From: Labyrinthula sp. Ha
Taxonomy: Eukaryota; Sar; Bigyra; Labyrinthulida; Labyrinthulaceae
Direction of reading: 5' to 3'
Assembly (NCBI GenBank): GCA_015227615.1
Contig: JAALGZ010000037.1
Span: forward strand, 310,001-374,000
Length of the DNA stretch: 64,000 bases
In this document: positions 34,336 to 44,965 of the stretch, one piece after another
Layout of the letters: each line of letters begins with the position of its first letter
How positions within the stretch are numbered: position 1 is the stretch's first letter
The notes under the pieces: generated by a model
Told to the model about the DNA's origin: nothing
The model's database searches: none
Seen by the model: only the letters and a program-made list of their open reading frames with translations
Made by a program: the position numbers and the translations under genes

Positions 34336-37300
34336 TCTTTTGGTTTTATTACGCTTAGGGTGATGTGGTATTGAGTTAATTTGATTATAGAAGAAACATG
34401 AAAATATCAAAAGTAGAAACGTTTTAAATAAGTCAAACATAGAGGTAAAATATATAAATAACGCCGTTAGTAATTTAGTTTTCCTCACTTTAAAGTAATA
34501 CTAATAGAGTTTTGTAAAGCTAAGATGGAATTGTTCAACTTATTTAAATAAAAATATCACTTTGTTGCCATAAATACGGTAGAAAATGACCAGAATCGAA
34601 TTTTTCTCAAGAACTAAAAGAGTGGATCTTCTGAAGCATATTTAAATTTTTTTTATCCTAATTAATATGTATTCTTAAAAACTTTATCATATGTTAAAGT
34701 TTAAAAAACATGTATTTTTATATAAATATTTGCAATAATATGATAAAGATTTATATAATTAATGCCAATAAATGCTTCAATGTTTATTTTTTTCATTCTA
34801 AGTTATTGAAAACATGTCTTAGATAAGATTAGCTTTATTATTTTTTATATCCATCCCGTTAGAAGTTCAGTTTTGACTATTTTGAAGTTGAGTTTGCAGT
34901 AAAGTTAAATTAAGCGAAATACCTATTGCTGAGATTAATAGGGAAGTTTTGGGAGTTTCCTCGAGAAATACTTGGAGGTAGCCTAAGTCATAAATACCTC
35001 TGGGGGACTAACATTTCTCAGGATGTCTTGCTACTTGGTATCACCCATTCAGGAACATTTGGCAGTTAAGGGTATCTTTCTTAAGAGTTTCTGAGATCTT
35101 AGAAATAGGATACATTGCTAAGAAACCCATAAAGAATATTCCAATTCTCAACAAAATTGTATTTAGACCTAAATTATCCACTTCTTTCAAATACTGAGGT
35201 CTGTTTGGGCTCTGAACGAGTATTTCTTGAGGTATTACATGGATTGAAGTTTATAAGAACAGCATTTTACCCCAATATCGACTTTCCTTCAAAGAAACAT
35301 TAAAAATATTCTAAAATACAGAATTAAAGGTTACAAATCGTGTTTTTTAGTTGTTTTGTGATTCCTAGTACAAAAATTTATAGGATTATAGGAAAACTGA
35401 GTGATTTCGTATTTTCAGATGTGCAGATTTTCAACATTTGACTTTTCTGTGTGAAATTTATTTCAGTTAAAATTAACTAGAGAAGAAACATCCTGAGAAA
35501 TAAATTTAAAAGTCAGGTATACTAAATTTTTAGGGCTCGGGAAGAAGTAGATCATCTAAAGTGTTGTTCTTCGTGATGTTAGGTTTGAATGTGTATTTTT
35601 TTTAAGATCTGTAAACTTAGTTAAACGAACCCTTAAAATTAGTCTTTATTAGGGTTTAAAGTACTCATCCTTATCAAATACCTTGACAAGACACATGATT
35701 GGAAAAAATTTTTAATGTGAAACTCATTGTGGGTGTTAATATTATATTTGTGGAAGATTTCGTGACAAAAACTAACAAATACTATATGTGTAATTTTCAG
35801 TAATTATGTTTTCTTTATACTTAATATTATTTTAATCCTATAAATATCTATGTGAGTAAGCACTTGGTTAAGTTTGCAATATGTTTTGAGTTTTGTAGCG
35901 GAGTTGAAAAGGCATCGTTGATTATATGGCCATTATACTGCATTTGTGAAAGAATCGTTGATAGAGTTTCGAACACCCCGTAATAACCATAAAAAACTCT
36001 TATCAATTACAAGGTTTAGTTTAAACATAAGAACTAACATTGACAATTTACAGAGGTGGTATAATATATTTTTTCATTGTTTTCTGGTCAATATAAAATG
36101 AATGAGCTATATTTTGGTGATATTTGGTACTGTACATAATATCAACCATTTTAAAGCTTTTAGAATCATATAAAAACAGAGAGTTATTTCAAAGAGCCTC
36201 TAGAAACTATTTTTTCAATTCATAACTCAGAAAATTTGCGAGGAAAATGATTTGTGAATATTTGGTAATCTACCAAGAATATAGGAAGCCTTGAAAAGAA
36301 TAGAAACATCTCTTCCTGTGTCTAAATATAGAAAATTTAAAAGCAGCTTAATAGATGCACTTTTTAAATAGATTTAACTAGTTACAATAGTACTTTACAT
36401 ATAATTTGAGCAATATTCAAAGAAACAAAAATATCCCTAGAAAATAGATTGTTTCTCGGAAATAGAAAAATTTGTTCTCTAAGCATAGTATATCTTAGTA
36501 AAGAAGAGAAAAACACTACGAAACATAGGGAATCAAGATTTATAGTAACTTTGTATTTTATTTGGTTTAAAATGATTAAATGTAGACTCAGAAATATTAA
36601 CTTTTCTATCGCAAATATTGATATATGAAGTCTTGCTTTGATTTTCGGATATTAGACCGTACAAAATTATGATTAACTTTATAAAAAAATAAATTCTATT
36701 TCAGGGGTAGCTGGGAAAGTAGAATATCATTCCGAAGGTGTAATCTGAGTTTTCTGAAAAAAGGTTGAAGCGAAGATACGTTCATTTTTATTTGATGATT
36801 GTGAAAAAAATTCGCTATGGCAAAGGAATTGTCTTTATTTTTTCAGTTGTATTTTCTATCAGAGAGTACAACTAGTTCCTTAACATTGTCTAAAAAGATC
36901 TTTGAATATTTTGCTACTCTCTAAGAGCTCATTTAGAGCTTAGGTTGAGTTAATTTCAAGGGTAAAGTTAGTAGTCATGAGAAGATTTGCATATAGAATA
37001 GCTTCCAAATGATGTTGATTCTTTGTTTAATTTGCATCTGATTCAGTTTTTCCTTCAATTTTATTCTTTTAGAAAAATAATATAAATATAATATATTATA
37101 AAGATATAATTTAGAACAAAATATTTAATTGTTAAAAGATTTTGAAAACATCAAAAAATATCGTGAATATCGTTATATAATAACTTCCGTAAAATTCAGT
37201 ATCCGTTAAGAATTCCTTTACCAATAGTTAACGTTAAGCTCAATAAGAAAAAACTAATAATCATTTTATTAGTTTTAATTTAGTATATTTTTATATTTTG

Positions 37301-37364
37301 AACTAATTAATCGAAAAAGTTTCAGTAAAATAATAATTTGTGTCAAAAAAGAACAAAAACAAAT
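34336..37364. other. upstream region of ROCO gene 1 (duplicated)
   Basis: Non-coding DNA shared with 56575-59592. Up to about 36115 the two copies are clearly related but diverged. From about 36118 to 37250 they are nearly identical, including A/T runs. AACGTTA-type motifs occur at about 37170-37235. I see no gene. Confidence 0.6.
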
Positions 37365-39900
37365 ATGAAATATGATGAAAAATATATTCTAAAACTATAT
37401 GAAGAAAGGGAGGAAACCAATTTATTTCGGATTAAGTGGTATATATTTTCAATTTGATTAATATAAGGTCGAAAAAAGACAAAAAAGAGTCAGAAATGTT
37501 CAACAAGGCAATCAAAACTTTTCTCCAAAGTATAGAAGTAAATGAGGAGATAACTACGTTAAAGTAAGATATTTCCTTCTCAAAGAATATAGGTTTTCTT
37601 ATTGTCCACTTTTTGTTGTGAAAGAAGAGTTTGAAAGGTTATTAAGTTTATTTCCAGCAGTTGAATACTTGGGGTATTTTTTGTTCTTATTTTAAGATAG
37701 GTTTTATTGGTGTTCTATAAATGGTGATAACTTTAAAATACTCTCTAAACCAAAAATATTTCCTATGTTGAATAGGATAAAGTATTTTCTTATTATTTTC
37801 TTACTATAGTTTTTATTCGTGTAAAATAATATCTTTTAAGTCTTTTGATATGTTTATAAGCAAGAGAACAAGAGTTGAAAACTGGTGGTATATTTTTCTT
37901 CTATTTCATATTTAGGTTTTGGAATAATAAATTTACTGCAACTGAGTTATCAAGTATTTTTCAAACACTATCAGAAAATAATAATATGAAATACTTAAAG
38001 TAAACAAAACTTTTAGTTAAACTTTAGTGTTTGGGAGTCGACGAATTATAAAGAATATCAAGAGAAAAAAACAATAATTGGAGGTGTGAAAAATTTGCTG
38101 GTGGGAAGTCCTTCTCTTTGCTATTTTAAGTTATGTTGTTTATTTTATTTATTTTTTAGTTTTGACTTATTTGATATTAAAGATTTTGAAACAGCTTTGA
38201 TAAAACTAGTTGAAAAACATCCTTCACTTTTATATTTGGAAACAAGAAATAACAATATAAAAAATAAAAAAAATATTTATGTTATGCTTCAATCTATGTT
38301 ACAAAAAAGATATGATCAAAAACTCTATTTGAACGAACTTCAACTATTATTTATGGGTGATGGTAAAACTGGAAAAACTTCAACAATAAGAAGTTTATGT
38401 AAAAAAAGATTTATAAATAATATTTCTTCAACTTTAGTTTTAGAAGATACAAATATTTTTGAAATAAACGAACATAATTTAAAACCTCTCACTAAATATG
38501 AACTCAGTGTTCAAAGAGTGAAAAACGTTCTTGCTATTAAATATTATACTTCTCAGAAACTTGGAAATACATCAAAATACAATCTTCCTTTTGAAAAAGA
38601 ACTTTTGGAAAGAACTGTTCAAGATGAAGAATTTCTAAAACTGTTTACATGGGATAATAGCTCTGATTTTAAATCAAACAACCCTTTCTATCGTGTTTCT
38701 GATTTTGGAGGTCAAGAAGTTTTTTCTTCTCTTCATCATTTATTTATGAATCCAAATGCAGTTTATGTCCTTGTCTTTAACTTAGCAAAACAAAATAACA
38801 AAGATATGAATAGACTTAAATTCTGGTTAAAAAGTGTTGTCAAAAATGCTCCAAGAGCACCTATTATTTTAATTGGAACTTGTTTAAAACTATTTCTTAG
38901 GAAAAATAAGAAGGAAGAACTAGAAAAAACTGAATTGAAAGTCTTTAAACTTGTTTCTGAAACTTTTACTGATTTTCAGGTACCAAAAAATGAGAAGATT
39001 AGTTTTTTTCCTATTGAGAATTCAAATCCTTCTTCGAAAACTATATATGAGATACATGAAAAACTTAAGAGCTTTGCAACAAAAGATTCATTTTTTACCA
39101 ACTATGTTTCAGCTGAGTTAAGTTTACCTTGTGTTTGGATTTTATTCTTGGATAATTGTAGAGAAGAATCAAATTATATAAGTGTGAAAAACTTCAAGAA
39201 TAAAGGAAAAGTTTGTAACTTTACTGAAGAAAATTTAGATGATATGCTTGATATTTATTCAAGAGCAGGAATTATTTTCTACCATAAAAACCTTGAGTTA
39301 TCTGAAGAAACTAATTTTATATTTTTTGCACCTTCCTATATAGCTCAAGCTTTAGGAAGCTTTATTCGGGATTCAAGTCTTCATCAACTTGCTTTTAGGT
39401 TGAATTCAGAGATTTTTCCTGAATATAGAAAATATATTGATTTTGGAATAATAAGAAAAACTTTATTCAATGTCCTTCTCAAAAAATATACTAAAGAAGA
39501 AAGAGAATATGTTTTAAAAGTTGCTTTAAGTAGTATGATTTTATTAAAATATGATGAAAAAGCAGAAAGTTTTATTGTTCCAGAATTAATTCCTGTTTTA
39601 AAAGATAGGAGAATTAGACCTTCAAAAGATACTGAAGACTATATGGAATTTGAAGAACCTATTAGCTTGATAATGTTCTTAAATGCAGTTTTTGTATATA
39701 AAAATGAACATCAGCCAAAAGATATTTTGTTATATCGATATTTTGCAAGATTTATTTTCAATCCTGACAAGATTGTTGATATGTTTTTACTAAGTGAAAA
39801 AAAACTTGGTTTAAAATTAGTAAAGAAGACTTGGGTACAAAAAAGTATGGATATATTAAACACAACATTCAACGATAAGTTGTCTTCTGACATGGTTTAG
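37365..39900 (+). CDS. ROCO protein 1 (LRR-Roc-COR), eight exons
   Basis: Exons: 37365-37438, 37468-37563, 37593-37673, 37701-37781, 37810-37887, 37916-37999, 38028-38129, 38160-39900. Seven GT...AG introns of 27-30 nt, all phase 2, restore one frame of 778 residues from an ATG. Exons 3-6 (26-28 codons each) and exon 7 each encode one leucine-rich-repeat-like unit, opening F-x-x-C/N. A Roc GTPase domain follows: P-loop GDGKTGKTS (about 265-273) and switch II DFGGQE (about 380). The G4 position reads LIGTCLK where Roc proteins have a THxD-type motif. A COR domain (about 520-710: LPCVWILFLDN, IYSRAGIIFYH, FAPSYIAQ) ends the recognisable part, and no kinase domain is present. ROCO proteins are intracellular GTPase switches, usually dimeric through COR. 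The seventh intron is in frame and stop-free, so retention would add ten hydrophobic residues (788 in total). It is intact and its paralogue has the identical exon plan. Confidence 0.85.
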
Positions 39901-40310
39901 TTTGAGTATTGTTAATTTTATTCATTTGAGCAACAATTAAATTGAAAAATCTGTTTTGTATTGTTTCTATGGTTTGAGTTTGTTTACTGATCTTATGTAA
40001 TAAGTATTTGTATTTCAGATTTAGCTCATAATACAAGGATATTTAATCTTTAAGCATATGAACAGAAAAAAAAGTGGAGAATGGAAATTTGCAACTATAC
40101 TAGCTATTTACGGCTGAAAATCCACAAAGTGTATTTTTTCAATTGAGGTCTAGGTTCGGAGCAGAAGCGAGGCGGAGACGGTTAATAGGACTGAGACTAA
40201 GAATCCTTAGGCTCGAGATAAATACATTGTTTAAGACTCTAGTAACGTTTCAACTGTACTATCTTTTCTTTCTTGTTTTGTGTGCAATTTTTCCCACTTA
40301 TATGAGATTC
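39901..40310 (+). other. 3' flank of ROCO gene 1
   Basis: This shared 3' flank (matching 62129-62538) includes the stop-proximal T/A-rich sequence. A GC-richer block at about 40144-40215 is almost identical in both copies and gives an Arg-rich reading frame by chance composition. It ends where the transposon's terminal repeat begins. Confidence 0.55.
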
Positions 40311-40360
40311 TTGGGTGTTACTTTTGTTACACGCGTGTAATTTACACTCGCTAATTCATT

Positions 40361-42042
40361 AAGGTTTAGGTTTAGGTTTTAAGGGAGTTAATTGGGCCTA
40401 CTGACCTAACCCTATGGCGGGGATCTAACTACCAATAAGAGCTACGTACTATTGTGCTATTTTGCTATTCTATTATGTTCCGTTATGCTTCCTTAATCTC
40501 ATTGGTATTTGACAGAATCCTCTGAAGCTGGTTGGTCAAATTATCATCTCTTGATCATTTCCATTATTTCCCAAAATCCTATCTTTTCTGATACAATCCA
40601 CAATCAAATTAACAGAAGACAAATCATGCAAAATGTAAAGATAATGTCACGTGTGCTCAGTTCAAGCTGTTGAAGCCTTTCTCGTTGGAGTTTTACCGCG
40701 ATATGGCTTTCTGTTATGTTCCTGTTCAAGATTTTCACGGCTTTGTTCATTTTTATCTGGATTCTGCATTTAGGATGGCCTGTTTTTATCTTATGATGGT
40801 TTTTGGACGACCCAATGTATGTTTCAAGTTGTTTGAAGATAATTGAAGGTGATTTAAGTTCGGGAGGTTGAAGGGGAGTATAGATGGTGAAGTTTCTCGC
40901 TGCTTTCAGGATGTTTTCTTCATTTTCCAGAGATTTTGTTTCTTGCAGTTGAGGTTATCGATGGTCTTAGTGAGTGCTGGGGGGCCTCCTTTGAGCTGAC
41001 TTATGCTGTTTTCGTGTTATTCTATAGATTGGCTGTTCGTTATTTTTGATCCAGGTGAAGGATGTTGATATTTTTGTCAGGATGGGAGAATTTCGTTTAT
41101 TTGCTCCAGAAGCTGAATATAGTCCATTGGGTTCATTCATCTTCCTCCAGCTGTTATTCTCGACATTTCTCTTAATGCTTTAGGTGATATTCTAGTTGTT
41201 GGGTTTCCTGTGGGTTGATTGTGGATGTTGTATCTTGGTCGAAGGATGGGTGTTGTTGGTCTTCTTCTCATGTCCCGGTTCCTGCTCATATTCAAGTCCA
41301 AGTCTGCGCTCCTGTTCAAGTCCAAGTTCGTGTTCATGTTCCTGCTCGTGTCCAAGTTCCTGTTCAAGTGCTGGTTCGTGTCCAAGTGTTCTTCTGGTTC
41401 CTGGCTTCTTGTGCAGTTTGAAGGTTGGCTCTCATTTTCAGGGAGGTGGGTAAAGTGGGATGGTGATGGGTCCTCAGGAGGCACTGTATCTTCTCCTAGT
41501 AATGCAAGTGCTTCATAGTCGTATATAGGTTTTGCTGTTGGTGGTGGTGATGGGTTTTGAAGTTGGTATTCTCTCAACGCTGTCAGTTCCTTGTCTATGA
41601 TGTCTTTTGCTGTGGATTTATGGGTTTCTTGACGCTTTTTTATTATATTGACAAGATCCAAGTCGTCTTCTTCTAGTTGAAAGTCAAAGCTGTCGATTCT
41701 ATCTATGGTTCTTTTCAGCCTTCTTGATATCTTTGTTAAGGCTTTTGTTATCTTTACATTGGACGGCCAGTTTTCTACATTATATATGGTTGGAGCTAAT
41801 ATTAGTGCTCTTCCCAGGTTGATTCTTTTTTTCCTTTGGATGTTTAAGGAAGATAATATGTCTCTGAACCTGTTGATGTGACTGTGAGCTTCATTTAACT
41901 TCTTGGAAATAGCGTCAGCATTAATACCTTGTGAATCAAAGATAGCGCCAAGATATTTGTACTTTGTCACAGCTTCAATTGTTTCTCCTGCTACTGCAAC
42001 GTTGTTTGTTTTGGGTTGGATTTTGTCGTGTATGATCGTTCT
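40361..42042 (-). mobile_element. 5'-truncated LINE in the left terminal repeat, flanked by 13-bp target-site duplication
   Basis: A 1.68-kb LINE 3' fragment on the minus strand is bracketed by perfect 13-bp direct repeats TCGCTAATTCATT (40348-40360 and 42043-42055). Its 3' end is a (CCTAAA)-type tail (minus strand AAACCTAAACCT). It contains the C-terminal part of the reverse transcriptase protein. The 5' truncation and target-site duplication are classic products of target-primed reverse transcription. Confidence 0.88.
41137..42042 (-). pseudogene. LINE reverse-transcriptase C-terminal fragment
   Basis: A minus-strand frame open from the truncation point. It reads VAVAGETIEAVTKYKYLGAI, then FDSQG, FRDILSSLNI, and LILAPTIYNVENWP. 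It is clearly homologous to the C-terminal part of the larger LINE's polyprotein (MKYLGAILNSTG and MVLAPGIYNLGNWP near 44766-44963). The final 100 residues are Asn/Leu/Asp/Arg repeats encoded by a small minisatellite (about 41270-41400) and are low-complexity. It lacks the endonuclease and RT catalytic core, so it cannot be a functional element by itself. Confidence 0.85.
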
Positions 42043-42146
42043 TCGCTAATTCATTGGCCCAATTTTGAGATGGCCAATTATGCCATACTAAATTCATAAA
42101 GCACAATCCAACAAAATTTTGGGCGCGAAGCAAGAAAAACAGTTAA

Positions 42147-43274
42147 ATGTCCTTGCTTCAACGGAGCTGCTTGACTTCGACCTCCACGGAGGGCCTAGAG
42201 TGTGCGAGCCAGCGCGAACAGAGACTACTTGTAGTTTCTCTGAACGTAGGTGGTCTTACTACAACAAAACTTAACCTTTTAGGAGAAAAAACTCAACAAC
42301 TGTCAATTTTGATGTTGCAAGAGTTACATGTAAATGGCAACAAGATGTTGATGGGAAAGGTGAAAGTCAGCAGCAGCAAAGGTAAGTGGTTCTTCTCTAA
42401 ACCGCCTACTGGAGCTGTAGCCGTAGCGACCTACTTGGCAGAAGAACTTGCTTGCAACGTCTCTACAGTTCAAAGTACTAGCGACAGGATCCTGAAAGTA
42501 GTTCTCCAAGGTACCGGAAAGAAAAAGGTTAGTGTGGTGAACTGCTACGCTCCACATTGTGGATTGGGCAGGGAAGCCTACAGAGATTTCCTGAAAGAAC
42601 TGAGCGGATTAACAAAGAATTTGAACAAAAGAAGGATACTACTTCTAGGTGGAGACTTTAATGCTCAAGTGAGTAGAACCGCGCTGAAGAAGGAAGGGAA
42701 GTTGGGGTTCTCAAGAAAAAGTAATGCGAATGGAAAGCTGCTGGAGGGTTGGTTAAAACTTAAAGGGTACTCAATTGTTAATCACAGCCATGTAACTGGG
42801 AAGAAGGGAGCGAAAAAACATGGAACATTCTACTCCCAATATGATAATACGAAGATATCAGAAATTGACTTCTTCATCACCAACAAACCAGAAAGAATTT
42901 ACCTATTCAAACCAAGACGAGACATCAGTAACTGGATCTGGCAGAAAGAGAAGTTTGACCACGTTGCTATTATGGTGGAGCTGAGGAAATTCCAAAGAGG
43001 AAATAAAAGATGGGAAAAAACGCCCCAGAGAGATCTCTCTAAACTTCTTTCAAATGGGCAACTGGCACAACAACTGGATCATGGCATCACTCTGGAACTC
43101 CAGAAATTAAAAGAGGAAGAAAGAGATTACGAAGCCTTGACACAGATCGTTCCTAAGCTGGTAGAAGAACTTTTACCTGAGCAGTGTAACAAAACGGTAG
43201 AACAAAGAACATCCGATCAAACACGAGAACTGCTACGAAGGAAAACTCACTCTGTGATACATCAACAGTGGTAG
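42147..43274 (+). pseudogene. LINE APE-type endonuclease domain
   Basis: A 375-codon frame. From about residue 28 it follows the exonuclease-endonuclease-phosphatase fold used by LINE endonucleases to nick target DNA: VVSLNVGGLTTTK (metal-binding Asn), LMLQELH (catalytic Glu), VVNCYAPH, LLLGGDFNAQVSR (the GDFN motif), KISEIDFFITNK and KFDHVAIMVEL (catalytic Asp-His). The catalytic set looks complete. The frame ends with TAG at 43272 while the reverse transcriptase continues in another frame, so either an indel or programmed frameshifting separates them. An indel is more likely given the nonsense codons downstream. It lies within the interior of the DNA-transposon-like element. Confidence 0.88.
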
Positions 43275-44965
43275 AAAGAAAGAAGCTCACCAACGCGATA
43301 AAAATAAGTGCAAGGAAGAACAAAGGGAACTGGTATATGGAAACTGCTGGAAAAATACAGTTCTTGTTTGAGAAGAACCACACAAGGGAAGTATACGCAC
43401 TGCTGAATCTAGTAAAACCAACAGCTAAAACCTATGCCCGGGTCACTAAAGATGACAAAGGAAATAAAGTAGATACGTGCCAGAGGTTGAAATTACTCAG
43501 TGACTATATAGCCAGTCAACAACTTCCACCAATACCAAAAATACACTTGACTCAAGATGAAAGGGTGCATTACTGTAGACCAATATATGAACCGGTTCCA
43601 GAAGAACACATAAACTCAAATCCTCCGCTAATGGATGAAGTCATAGCATGCATAAAACAGCTAAAGAAAAATCAAGCCACAGGTGTTGATTGCATCAATA
43701 ATGAAGTGCTGAAAGCATCACCAGCAGTCCACAATATCTTGCTAAGAGAAATCTAAGAGCTCTTCAGGAAACCCACGTTAAGTCAAAGGATGAAGAAACT
43801 GTTCTGCCTTGGGAAAATCATTCATATCTACAAACAAAAGGGAGAAAAGAATTCACCAGGATCATACAGGCCCATAGCACTCTTGAACACAACTTTCAAA
43901 CTGACAATGAAGATAATCCATAACTGTCTTCAACCAATAACCAATAAGTTACCTTCCTAGCAGGCAGGTTTCAGGTCAGGGCACTCCACAACAAACAAGA
44001 TTGAAATCCTAAACAATATTGTGAAGAAAAAACTGCTGCAGAACACAAAACTGAAACTTCTCTTCATTGACTTTCAAAAGCTTTATGACTTGGTTAACCA
44101 TGACTTCATACAACTCTCATTGAAAGAGCATGGAGTACCTAGCAAACTCAGGAAACTAATCCGGGTATTATATAAAAACTCTACAGTCAAAGTCTCAGAT
44201 GGGAAACATATGTCCAAAACGGTACACTTGAGAAGAGGATTACTCCAAAGAGACTCACTTTCTCCTGCTATATTCATACTGGTGCTCAATTCTACAATAA
44301 AAAGGATAAATAAAAATACCTTGGCAAATGTAGAAGTAGCAGGAAACATCTTTAACTACCTAGCTTTTGCGGATGACTTGGTTGCACTCTGTGAAAATAA
44401 CAACCAAATAAGTTCATTCATTGAACAACTTTACAAACTGGAATCCCTCTCTGGCCTAAGAATAAACTTAAGTAAAACAAAAATACTATTAACAAACGAA
44501 GGATATTCTTTGACAGGGCAGATACCAGATAAAACTATAAATAAATTCATTACTAACTTCTTCTGTGAAAAGTGCCAAAGATACTTCCATCGAGAGAAGT
44601 CTCTAAAGGCACACCTTAAAAGTCGTTTCTGCGATGGGACTTTAATTCGGAGAAGAGCAGGAACGTTAGCTGTCAAAGATACCAAATATATTATTCAAAA
44701 GATGCTGCAACCAGTTGCTGAACCAATATCAGTGTTAGGAGAAGAAGTTCAACCAGTAAGGGAAATGAAGTATTTAGGTGCGATCCTTAACTCCACTGGA
44801 ATAGCGCAAGAACGTGTGCTGTACAACCTGGACAAGCACGAAGCAAGACTTATTAAATACAGGGACATACTCTCCTGCAATACCCTGACCAGAAAAATAA
44901 AGAGACAACTTGCACGCAGCATGGTCTTAGCTCCTGGAATATACAACCTCGGCAACTGGCCATAA
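43268..44965 (+). pseudogene. LINE reverse transcriptase with C-terminal C2H2 zinc-finger-like motif, two nonsense codons
   Basis: One frame from 43268 to 44965 with in-frame TAA (43754-43756) and TAG (43958-43960). RT motifs in order: KKNQATGVDCINNEVLK (motif 0-like); HIYKQKGEKNSPGSYRPIAL (motif 1); QAGFRSGHST (motif 2); LLFIDFQKLYDLVNH (motif A, the catalytic Asp); RRGLLQRDSLSPAIFI (motif B); and LAFADDLVAL (the FADD catalytic motif, about 44366). After the thumb comes FCEKCQRYFHREKSLKAHLK then RFC, a C2H2-type zinc-finger-like segment. KYLGAILNSTG and LAPGIYNLGNWP then match the minus-strand copy. Further coding sequence, frame-shifted, continues to about 45790. In family terms it is an APE-LINE, perhaps the L1/Tx1 group, but the clade needs a phylogeny. 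Confidence 0.88.

Larger units (their letters stand above)
30009..40310. repeat. segmental duplication, copy 1
   Basis: It aligns colinearly with 55219-62538. Shared landmarks include the AACGTTA-rich left end, the stretch ending CAAACAAGTCC near 30150/55437, the ROCO gene and a common 3' flank (TTCGGAGCAGAAGCGAGGCG, about 40155/62383). Homology stops at about 40310 after ATGAGATTC. Copy 1 is longer because of a 3-kb insertion (about 31275-34335). Without it the blocks right of the insertion are equal in length to within about 20 bp. Similarity is not even: moderate up to about 36115, then very high to about 37250. Confidence 0.88.

Noticed and set aside
40143-40340. Arg-rich small frame after ROCO 1 (and 62371-62643 after ROCO 2)
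   Set aside because: The amino-acid similarity follows from near-identical DNA. The frames diverge and run into the transposon end or unrelated sequence, so there is no sign of selection on protein.
40361-40384. (TTTAGG)n as an interstitial telomere or chromosome-end fusion
   Set aside because: The same sequence ends another LINE copy and lies exactly between LINE sequence and target-site duplication, so it is the element's tail.
41196-41518. Ser/Cys/Val-rich plus-strand frames
   Set aside because: They are antisense to the low-complexity minisatellite in the LINE C-terminal fragment.
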